This document shows positions 5,556 to 11,507 of a stretch of DNA of 11,507 nt, piece after piece. The notes below the pieces were generated by a model. It was not told where the DNA came from, did no database searches, and worked only from the letters and a program-made list of their open reading frames with translations. The DNA comes from Sphaerochaetaceae bacterium. Lineage in GTDB: Bacteria; Spirochaetota; Spirochaetia; Sphaerochaetales; Sphaerochaetaceae. Numbering within the stretch: position 1 is the stretch's first letter; every line of letters begins with the position of its first letter. The position numbers were made by a program, and so were the translations under genes. The stretch covers positions 1-11,507 of the forward strand of contig JAEDOD010000055.1 in NCBI GenBank assembly GCA_016302165.1. The letters run 5' to 3'.

Positions 5556-6798
5556 CACAGTAATAGTGGGCGGAGGCCCCGCAGGACTATCTGCAGCCTT
5601 GGGAGCAAAAAGGAAGGGAGCCAAGAATATTCTTATTCTTGAACGCTCGGAAAAGCTGGGAGGCATCCTGAACCAGTGTATCCACAACGGTTTCGGTCTC
5701 CATACCTTCAAGACTGAGCTTACAGGCCCGGAATATGCATATAGGTATATAGATATGGTGGAAAAGGAGAATATCCCCTACATCCTTGGTGCTACTGTGC
5801 TAAGCATTGCACCCCACTCTGTCACATATATCTCAGAAGAAGGATTGAGAACTGTCTCCACATTGTCCATAGTACTGGCCATGGGCTGCAGGGAAAGACC
5901 CAGGGGAGCACTGAATATTCCAGGAACAAGGCCAAGCGGAGTTTTCAGCGCAGGAACAGCCCAGAATCTGGTGAACCTTAAAGGAAGAAAGCTGGGAAAA
6001 AGAGTAGTGATCCTGGGCTCTGGAGATATCGGCCTGATAATGGCCAGGCGCATGACACTGGAAGGTGCCAAGGTCCTGGCTGTAGTGGAGCTGATGCCCT
6101 ACTCCTCCGGCCTTAAGAGAAACATAGTCCAGTGCCTTGATGACTTCTCCATTCCTCTTCTCCTTTCCCATACAGTAACCAAAATCGAAGGAAAGGAGAG
6201 AGTTGAAGGCATAGTGGTATCCAAAGTCGATGAAGATAAGAAGCCGATCAAGGGAAGCGAAATCCACTTCGATGCCGATACTCTCCTTCTATCTGTGGGG
6301 CTTCTTCCTGAGAATGAGCTTTCAAGAAAGGCAGGAATTCCTCTATCCCCAATTACTGGAGGCCCTGTTGTTGATGATACTTTCAGTACCGAAGTGGAAG
6401 GAATCTTCGCTGCAGGCAATGTCCTCCATGTACACGACCTGGTGGATTATGTTTCAGAGGAGGCAGAAAAGGCTGGAGAAGAGGCCGCACTCTATGCGCT
6501 GGGAAAAGTAAAGGGAAGAGCGAAGGTCCCTGTGGAGACAAAAGGTGCCATAAGATATTCAGTTCCCAGCAAAGTGAATGAAAGAATTGAAGATGACCTT
6601 ACTCTTCGTTTCCGCGTCTCAGAAGTGATGAGAGACAGAGTGGTGAAGGTAGAGATAAACGGAAAGGAAGCGTACAGGGGACGACGAAGGATAATGGCTC
6701 CAGGAGAAATGGAGACAGTCAGGATCAAAGGGGAGAAGCTGAAGGAGATGGGAAGAATTGAAACCATAAGGGTTATGGAGGAAAAGCTTGATGACTAG
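5545..6798 (+). CDS. FAD/NAD(P)-dependent oxidoreductase, GlpA partner
   Basis: This 417-residue flavoprotein of the pyridine-nucleotide-disulphide oxidoreductase fold has an FAD motif VGGGPAGLSAA (8-18), a conserved NQCIHNGFG stretch with C45, an NAD(P)-type motif LGSGDIGLIMARR (157-169), and a second FAD motif VEGIFAAGNVLHVHD (284-298). It has no CxxxxC redox disulphide. Proteins of this kind accompany DAO-type dehydrogenases in anaerobic glycerol-3-phosphate, hydrogen cyanide synthase and opine oxidase systems, where they move electrons between the FAD dehydrogenase and NAD or another carrier. The start ATG has GGAGG 6 bases upstream, inside the end of the preceding gene. It corresponds in role to GlpB but is not clearly homologous in detail, so no symbol is given. 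Confidence 0.82.
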   Translation: MTYDTVIVGGGPAGLSAALGAKRKGAKNILILERSEKLGGILNQCIHNGFGLHTFKTELTGPEYAYRYIDMVEKENIPYILGATVLSIAPHSVTYISEEGLRTVSTLSIVLAMGCRERPRGALNIPGTRPSGVFSAGTAQNLVNLKGRKLGKRVVILGSGDIGLIMARRMTLEGAKVLAVVELMPYSSGLKRNIVQCLDDFSIPLLLSHTVTKIEGKERVEGIVVSKVDEDKKPIKGSEIHFDADTLLLSVGLLPENELSRKAGIPLSPITGGPVVDDTFSTEVEGIFAAGNVLHVHDLVDYVSEEAEKAGEEAALYALGKVKGRAKVPVETKGAIRYSVPSKVNERIEDDLTLRFRVSEVMRDRVVKVEINGKEAYRGRRRIMAPGEMETVRIKGEKLKEMGRIETIRVMEEKLDD

Positions 6799-7153
6799 AA
6801 ATCTTACCTGCATATGCTGCCCTCTAGGGTGCCAGATTACTATCGAGTTTGAAGAGGAAATAATATCGGTGGAAGGTAACTCCTGCCAGAGAGGAAAAGA
6901 GTATGCAAAAAGTGAAGTCACTTCTCCAGTAAGGGTCTTCACTTCCTCAGTAAGGGTTATGGGAGGAAATGAGGAGATGTGCTCCGTGAAAAGCTCCTTG
7001 CCTCTGCCAAAAGATAGAATTCTTGATGTAGCTGAAGCAATCAGGAACACAGTGGTGGAGGCTCCCATAGAGATTGGAGATATAATGGTTCCAAATGTAC
7101 TGGAGACTGGTGTAGACTTGATTGCAACAAGGAAGGTTGAAAAGAGACAGTGA
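6791..7153 (+). CDS. DUF1667 small cysteine-cluster protein
   Basis: This 120-residue soluble protein starts MTRNLTCICCPLGC and continues with NSCQRG. Cysteines C7, C10, C14 and C32 (with C9 and C64 extra) form the C-x2-C-P-x-G-C pattern plus one later cysteine that is typical of DUF1667. The pattern suggests an iron-sulphur or zinc site. DUF1667 genes commonly follow a GlpA-like and an FAD/NAD oxidoreductase gene, and the family is thought to be part of that complex; its exact role is unknown. Its start overlaps the preceding stop by 8 bases with GGAGG 9 bases upstream. An in-frame TTG at 6788 is an alternative, but ATG fits the family's usual N-terminus. Its TGA overlaps the GTG of glpP. 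Confidence 0.85.
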   Translation: MTRNLTCICCPLGCQITIEFEEEIISVEGNSCQRGKEYAKSEVTSPVRVFTSSVRVMGGNEEMCSVKSSLPLPKDRILDVAEAIRNTVVEAPIEIGDIMVPNVLETGVDLIATRKVEKRQ

Positions 7154-7707
7154 ACATCAGAGAGATTCTTTCCCTTAACCCAATCATTGCCGCTGTAAAT
7201 AGCGAAAGGCTCTTGGAGGAGGCATCAAAAAGCGAGATTGAAGTGGTTTTCGTCCTCTATGGCACCATTCTCACAATTCCGGGGATAGTGGAGACGCTGA
7301 AGGAAAAGGGAAAGACTGTCATAGTACACGCGGACCTGATCAATGGACTATCGGGAAAAGACATTGCTGTCGACTATATTGCAACCCGGACAAGGGCAGA
7401 CGGCATAATCTCCACCCGTGACAACCTGGTAAAGAGAGCCAAGGAGCTGGGACTGGTGGCTGGAGAAAGAAGCTTCATTGTGGATTCCATGGCCCTTGAA
7501 AACACCATCTCCCACATCAGGACCACCCGCCCCGACTTCCTTGAAGTCATGCCTGGCCTCCTCAATAGGGTCATCAGGGAGCTTTCAGGTCTGGGCATCC
7601 CCATCGTTGCAGGAGGCCTCATAAGAGACAAGGAGGAAATACTATCTGCCCTTAATAGCGGAGCCATAGCCATCTCCTCCACTTCTCCTGAAATCTGGAA
7701 AATGTAG
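7150..7707 (+). CDS. glpP: Glycerol-3-phosphate-responsive antiterminator GlpP
   Basis: This 185-residue cytoplasmic RNA-binding regulator of the GlpP family has a TIM-barrel-like fold. Characteristic stretches are PIIAAV (11-16), VHADLINGL (59-67), DGIISTR (84-90), VDSMALEN (111-118), MPGLLNRVIREL (134-145), PIVAGGLIRDKEE (151-163) and GAIAISSTSPEIW at the end. These agree in order and spacing with B. subtilis GlpP (about 190 residues). With glycerol 3-phosphate bound, that protein lets polymerase pass leader terminators of glycerol genes. It starts at GTG 7150, overlapping the DUF1667 stop as GTGA, so expression is likely coupled and lower than that of the enzymes. Being last in an operon that begins with such a terminator, it probably regulates its own operon. 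A hairpin follows its stop codon. Confidence 0.92.
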   Translation: MNIREILSLNPIIAAVNSERLLEEASKSEIEVVFVLYGTILTIPGIVETLKEKGKTVIVHADLINGLSGKDIAVDYIATRTRADGIISTRDNLVKRAKELGLVAGERSFIVDSMALENTISHIRTTRPDFLEVMPGLLNRVIRELSGLGIPIVAGGLIRDKEEILSALNSGAIAISSTSPEIWKM

Positions 7708-7716
7708 ATATAAGGA

Positions 7717-7740
7717 AGGGGCCCGGTGATCCGAGCCCCT
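7717..7740. terminator. Bidirectional hairpin between glpP and the ABC permease gene
   Basis: AGGGGC (7717-7722) pairs with GCCCCT (7735-7740). After one mismatch, CGG (7724-7726) pairs with CCG (7731-7733) around a TGAT loop. The two genes on either side converge and are 53 bases apart. T-rich sequence follows on each strand (TTCCTTAT leftwards, ATTCTTCTTTTA further right), but no pure T run, so termination is likely but may be incomplete. Confidence 0.6.
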
Positions 7741-7760
7741 CATCATTGATTCTTCTTTTA

Positions 7761-8843
7761 TCAGTCTGCCGCCAGACGTCTTCTTCTTGCTGTCTGGATG
7801 TTTTCCTTGATTACAGGACCAGCTGTCTGGATAAGGATTACTATAATCAGGACCAGTCCCTGGAAGGTATCCTGGATATCTACGCTGAGGGATGGGATGG
7901 AGACGATGATGAAGTTGATTGTCGTGTAGGAGAGAGCTCCAAACAATACTCCAAGCATCTTTCCTCTTCCGCCAGCCATATTGATTCCCCCAAGTACTAC
8001 AGCTGCAATTGCATACATTTCATAGCTCTGTCCGGAGGAGGCTGGAGTGATGTTTCCAATCTTACATGCCTGAAGGAAGGAAGCGACTCCCACCAGGAAT
8101 CCTGTTATTACAAATACTGAAATCTTCACGAATGTGGTGTTGATTCCTGCCAGGTGCGCGCTCTTCTCGTTGGAGCCCACAGCATAGACGCTCTTTCCAT
8201 ACTTTGTCTTCTTGCTGATCACAACAAACAGTATGACCATCAGGAGGAATACAAAGGTGATGTATGGAATGGAGAAGCCGCCGATTTCAAGCTTTCCGGT
8301 TCCGAACTGCATTCTCAGGAAGTTATACTTGCTGTTTGTCCTGATCATGGCAAACTGGCTGGAGTTGGAACCTGTCACAGAGGAATCCATGGTTCTGACG
8401 AAGGAAAGTGTCAGGGACCTGTAGATAAGCATGGTTCCAAGAGTGACGATGAATGGAGGCATCTTTGCCAGGCCTACCAAGAGTCCATTGATGAGACCGC
8501 AGAGGCTTCCCACCACCAGGGCCGTAAGGATCATGACCAAGATGGAGTTGGTGACGTTGAAAGCCAGAATTGTGGCGCTGGTGGTCAATACCAGTGATGA
8601 GCCGATTGAAAGGTCAATCTGACCGGTGATGATGACCAGGGCCATACCAAGGGCCATTGTTCCTACGATACAGGTATTCTGGCTACCCAGAATTGCTGCA
8701 ATGTGGCTCCACTTGAAGGAGTTGCCGTTGGCTCCAATTGCAATTGCATATACGATCATCACGATGAACATGACGATTATGAAGGAATACTGGGACCAGG
8801 CCCTTCCCACTGTGTTCTTTATTTTCTTAGCATCCATAACCAT
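7761..8843 (-). CDS. Sugar ABC transporter permease, RbsC-like (CUT2)
   Basis: This 360-residue inner-membrane protein of the BPD_transp_2 family has about eight to ten hydrophobic segments between residues 20 and 342. Family marks are ITGQIDLSIGS (72-82, usually GGIDLSVGS), MPPFIVTLGTM (128-138), the cytoplasmic coupling stretch KYGKSVYAVGSNEKSAHLAGI (214-234), and AAVVLGGINMAGGRG (280-294). It forms the membrane channel with the ATPase encoded just upstream. The ATG at 8843 overlaps the ATPase stop by one base (TAATG). An in-frame ATG at 8837 has a better ribosome-site spacing (GAGAGG, 9 bases) and may be the true start. Substrate cannot be told; ribose, galactose, xylose or similar pentose/hexose uptake is the family range. 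Confidence 0.88.
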   Translation of the reverse strand: MVMDAKKIKNTVGRAWSQYSFIIVMFIVMIVYAIAIGANGNSFKWSHIAAILGSQNTCIVGTMALGMALVIITGQIDLSIGSSLVLTTSATILAFNVTNSILVMILTALVVGSLCGLINGLLVGLAKMPPFIVTLGTMLIYRSLTLSFVRTMDSSVTGSNSSQFAMIRTNSKYNFLRMQFGTGKLEIGGFSIPYITFVFLLMVILFVVISKKTKYGKSVYAVGSNEKSAHLAGINTTFVKISVFVITGFLVGVASFLQACKIGNITPASSGQSYEMYAIAAVVLGGINMAGGRGKMLGVLFGALSYTTINFIIVSIPSLSVDIQDTFQGLVLIIVILIQTAGPVIKENIQTARRRRLAAD

Positions 8844-10330
8844 TATCCTCTCTTGGCTCCGGTGGAATAAGCCATAACCACCTGTTCTGTAACATCCTTA
8901 TGTTCAAGGATTGTCGCGATTCTACCTTCGTAGAACACTACACATCTGTCTGCAACCTTCTGGACTTCAGGAATCTCAAGGGTGTTGATGATTACAGTCT
9001 GTCCCTGCCTTGCAAACTCCAGGATCAATCTGTAGATCTCGCTTTTGGCTCCTACGTCAACGCCCTGGGTAGGGTTGTCGAAAAGCAGCACTTCCGCTCC
9101 TGTATTGAGCCAACGTGCAAGGAACACCTTCTGCTGGTTTCCGCCGCTGAGGGAGGATATTCCAAGGGAGCTGTCTTCAGCCTTGATCTTCAGCTTTTCC
9201 TTCTGTGCCAGATACTTCTCCTCTTCCTTCTTCTCATTGATGAACTGCTTCTTCTTTGTCAGCACATGTTCGGAAGTGTAGAAGTTCTCAAGAATTGAAA
9301 GGTCTGGAATTACAGAGTTCTCCTTTCTGTTTGCAGGAAGCATGGAGATCTTGCTCTTCATGAAGGATCCGATCTTTCCAGTTATCTTCCTACCATTCAC
9401 TTCAATGTATCCACCTTCAATGGGAAGTACACCGAACATGGTCTGCATCACTTCACTGGCTCCTGAGCCTGCCAGACCGGTAAAGGCGAGAATCTCTCCC
9501 TTCCTTACCACCAGGTCCACCTTACTGAAGCCATGGCCTGAGAAGTTATGGAGGCGGAGGATATCCTCTCCCAGCTCCCTAGGCTCATAGTAGTCTGCAT
9601 CCACATAGTTTACTCCCACCATATCTGAGGTAAGCTTCTGGGCATCCACATCCTTTATCAGTCCGGAGGAAATGAACTGTCCATTTCTGAATACAGTGTA
9701 GCGGTCTGCGATACGGAAGATTTCTGGCATCTTGTGGGAGATGAAGATGAAGGATTTTCCTTCCTTCTTCAGTCTCTCTAGAATACCGAAGAGATGCTCG
9801 ATCTCATCATTGGAAAGGGCTGTGGTAGGCTCGTCAAGGATAAGAAGTCTTGCATCCCTATATAGGGCCTTACATATTTCAAGAAGCTGCTTCTCACTGG
9901 TCTTGAGAGTCGAGACCATGGCTGTAGGGTCCATATCGACTCCAAGGCTTTCAAAGAGCTCCTTGGTTTTCTTTATCTGTTCCTTCTCATTGATCAGACC
10001 GAACCTGTTCCTGATTTCATTTCTCAGGAAGATGTTGTCTGCAACGGAAAGGTCATTTATCACGTTAAGTTCCTGATGGACGAAGGCAAGTCCTGCCTCC
10101 TCCATTTCCTTGATGGTTGGAGCTGTATACTCCTTACCAAGAAATGTGATTTTTCCACTGTCGGCGGTAAGTACTCCTGAAAGGATGTTCATAAGTGTAG
10201 ACTTACCTGCACCGTTTTCTCCAAGAAGGGCGTGGACCTCCCCTTCCTCCATCTCGAAATGGACGTCAGAAAGAGCCTTTGCTCCTCCGAATGACTTGGA
10301 AATATGATTCATCTCGAGAATTTTTGCCAT
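8843..10330 (-). CDS. Sugar ABC transporter double ATP-binding protein, RbsA/MglA-like
   Basis: This 495-residue protein consists of two fused ABC domains. Domain 1 (about 1-240) has Walker A GENGAGKST (37-45), Walker B LLILDEPT (162-169) and the H-loop H199, but its signature region is degenerate (TLKTSEKQ, 141-148). Domain 2 (about 255-495) has the family's non-canonical Walker A GLAGSGASEV (285-294), a good LSGGNQQK (394-401), and a Walker B reading LLFDNPTQGVD, where N419 replaces the usual catalytic Glu. Loss of Walker A lysine in domain 2 is normal for CUT2 ATPases; the Glu-to-Asn change and altered first signature are less usual. Thus only one of the two ATP sites looks catalytic. The ATG is preceded by GGGAG at 6 bases. 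It lies between binding-protein and permease genes and energises sugar import. Confidence 0.9.
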   Translation of the reverse strand: MAKILEMNHISKSFGGAKALSDVHFEMEEGEVHALLGENGAGKSTLMNILSGVLTADSGKITFLGKEYTAPTIKEMEEAGLAFVHQELNVINDLSVADNIFLRNEIRNRFGLINEKEQIKKTKELFESLGVDMDPTAMVSTLKTSEKQLLEICKALYRDARLLILDEPTTALSNDEIEHLFGILERLKKEGKSFIFISHKMPEIFRIADRYTVFRNGQFISSGLIKDVDAQKLTSDMVGVNYVDADYYEPRELGEDILRLHNFSGHGFSKVDLVVRKGEILAFTGLAGSGASEVMQTMFGVLPIEGGYIEVNGRKITGKIGSFMKSKISMLPANRKENSVIPDLSILENFYTSEHVLTKKKQFINEKKEEEKYLAQKEKLKIKAEDSSLGISSLSGGNQQKVFLARWLNTGAEVLLFDNPTQGVDVGAKSEIYRLILEFARQGQTVIINTLEIPEVQKVADRCVVFYEGRIATILEHKDVTEQVVMAYSTGAKRG

Positions 10331-10353
10331 TAGCTGCTCCCATCATATAGAGA

Positions 10354-10375
10354 CGGATGTGCTGATGCACATCCG
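10354..10375 (-). promoter_or_regulatory. Intercistronic hairpin after the binding-protein gene
   Basis: CGGATGTGC and GCACATCCG form a perfect 9-bp stem with a 4-base loop in the 69-base gap between the binding-protein stop and the ATPase start. There is no T tract after it. In malE-malF and similar operons such hairpins protect the upstream message, so that far more binding protein than transporter is made. The same role is likely here but is inferred. Confidence 0.6.
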
Positions 10376-10399
10376 CCCAAACTCTTTTGGTCCTGAAAC

Positions 10400-11500
10400 T
10401 TAATGTCCGAGGAATCCTTCGTACTGGTTGACGTTTACGCGGTCTACGATCCAGACAGGCTCTGTATCAACATCGCCGTTCTTGTAAGACCAGTCGCCGT
10501 TGAGGAAGTTGACCATCTTGTCGATGACGCTCTTCATCATGGATGGGCTGAAGTAGACGCTCATCATATCATCGAAGTACTGGTTGGCAATCTTAGCCTG
10601 CTGCTCAGCCTTTCCGCTCATGACATCATAGAGCTCCTGCATACCACCGATAGCGGAGATGTATACGTTGAGGCTCTCAAGCTTTGCCTTTGTAGCTGCG
10701 GAGAGGGAGGAACCTTCGATAAGGTTGAGCATACCGAATGTCATCTCGTCATCCATTGAATAGATGTAGAGGTTTGTGTCAGCCTTTGCAACGATTTCGT
10801 CAAGCTTCTGCTCCAGGTAGTCATAAGCACCGTCTGCAGACCAGTTACATACAACAGAGTATGTGTTGAAGACTGGGTCAAGCTGTTCCTTTGTCCAGAC
10901 TTCTGTTGTGTGATAGCTCTTTCCTGTTGCCTGGTCGGAGTAGTCGATGTTGCCCATGAGGAAGTCTCTGAAGCCTTCTTCTCTGTACTTACATACTGTA
11001 CCATTGTCACCATAGAGTGTAACGACTGTGTCGCCTGGCTTCATTCCATTCTTCTGGAGCCAATATGCGATACCAGCACCACACTGCCAGTTGTTACCGG
11101 AGTAGTTGAGGATTGCATAATCCATTGTGGATTCAATGAATCTGTCAAAAGAGATGAAAGGAATCTTAGCTGCATAGAGAGCTTCCTGGCCAGCTGCTGC
11201 GGAATCATCGAGAGCCATCATGACGACGCCGGATGCATCTCCGTTAGCAACGATTGTATTACACTGGTCAACCTGCTCTTCACCAGAGGAAGCAGCCATG
11301 TAGACAGCCTTGATTTCACCCTTAGCTGTGATTTCCTCACACTTAGCCTGAGCATAGGAACCAGCCTGTGCTGTCCAACCGTGGTCAGGTGTAGGTCCAA
11401 GGACATAGATCTTCTTTGCTGCACTTGTCTCAGATGCTCCATTTGCGAAAGCAGCGAAGACAGTTACGAGAACGAGCATGAAAACAACGATCTTTTTCAT
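10400..11500 (-). CDS. Periplasmic sugar-binding protein of the CUT2 ABC transporter
   Basis: This 366-residue exported protein has a signal peptide at 1-19 (KK start, hydrophobic core, AFA before NGASE). The mature part fits the type-1 periplasmic binding fold (Peripla_BP_4): IYVLGPTPDHGWTAQAG at the first strand, VVMMALDDSAAAGQ, IPFISFDR (113-120) near the ligand cleft, then a second lobe from about 150. There is no cysteine at the signal cleavage site, so it seems soluble or held by its signal, not a classical lipoprotein. The mature protein has five cysteines (C54, C80, C140, C170, C218), which is high for an exported binding protein. It captures the sugar for the two transporter genes downstream. 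Only GAAAAAA is visible before the ATG, so its ribosome site and promoter lie outside or are weak. The ligand is unknown. Confidence 0.88.
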   Translation of the reverse strand: MKKIVVFMLVLVTVFAAFANGASETSAAKKIYVLGPTPDHGWTAQAGSYAQAKCEEITAKGEIKAVYMAASSGEEQVDQCNTIVANGDASGVVMMALDDSAAAGQEALYAAKIPFISFDRFIESTMDYAILNYSGNNWQCGAGIAYWLQKNGMKPGDTVVTLYGDNGTVCKYREEGFRDFLMGNIDYSDQATGKSYHTTEVWTKEQLDPVFNTYSVVCNWSADGAYDYLEQKLDEIVAKADTNLYIYSMDDEMTFGMLNLIEGSSLSAATKAKLESLNVYISAIGGMQELYDVMSGKAEQQAKIANQYFDDMMSVYFSPSMMKSVIDKMVNFLNGDWSYKNGDVDTEPVWIVDRVNVNQYEGFLGH

Positions 11501-11507
11501 TTTTTTC

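Noticed and set aside
6788..6790. TTG start for the DUF1667 gene
   Set aside because: Possible by spacing (6 bases from GGAGG), but the next codon is ATG, which matches the usual start of the family.
1..11507. tRNA, rRNA, CRISPR array, insertion sequence or phage genes
   Set aside because: I saw no cloverleaf, regularly spaced direct repeats, transposase or integrase motifs on either strand.

Overview
The window looks like part of a chromosome of an anaerobic or host-associated bacterium, most plausibly a spirochaete (Treponema/Sphaerochaeta-like). The reasons are the binding-protein signal peptide that ends in an NGASE-type stretch, a relaxed lipobox in a surface-type lipoprotein, strong GGAGG ribosome sites, medium GC content and sugar/amino-sugar catabolism. 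This assignment is inference; no rRNA or tRNA gene is present to settle it.

Left part (1-3090). An AT-rich spacer carries a ribosome-binding site for a leftward gene just outside the window. Next come two gene remnants that meet head to head near 550-560: the 3' part of a PHP-domain phosphoesterase (minus strand) and the 3' part of a GH38-type alpha-mannosidase (plus strand). Each lacks its 5' part. A shared hairpin then separates them from a minus-strand nagB-nagA pair (glucosamine-6-phosphate deaminase and N-acetylglucosamine-6-phosphate deacetylase), whose ends overlap as ATGA. nagBA appears to have its own promoter with a perfect 17-bp palindrome over the predicted start site, and a leader with a hairpin just before the ribosome site. 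NagB deviates from the well-studied enzymes at its phosphate loop and at one active-site position.

Middle (3045-7740). A minus-strand lipoprotein of the DUF4097 type, made of nine 'SG' turns about 19-20 residues apart, ends in its own terminator. Divergent from it is a tight plus-strand operon of four overlapping genes: a GlpA-like FAD dehydrogenase with a C-terminal [2Fe-2S] domain, an FAD/NAD oxidoreductase, a small DUF1667 cysteine protein, and GlpP, the glycerol-3-phosphate-responsive antiterminator. The leader holds a 16-bp terminator stem plus eight T, placed directly before the first ribosome site, and a short upstream segment that can pair with the terminator's 5' arm instead. This is the most interesting finding: an operon that appears to encode the antiterminator that controls its own leader.

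Right part (7717-11507). A minus-strand CUT2 sugar ABC transporter is arranged as binding protein, then double-domain ATPase, then permease. A strong hairpin lies after the binding-protein gene. The ATPase seems to have one canonical and one strongly degenerate ATP site. The sugar cannot be named from sequence. Together the window describes uptake of a sugar, use of amino sugars, and anaerobic oxidation of glycerol 3-phosphate into central metabolism.
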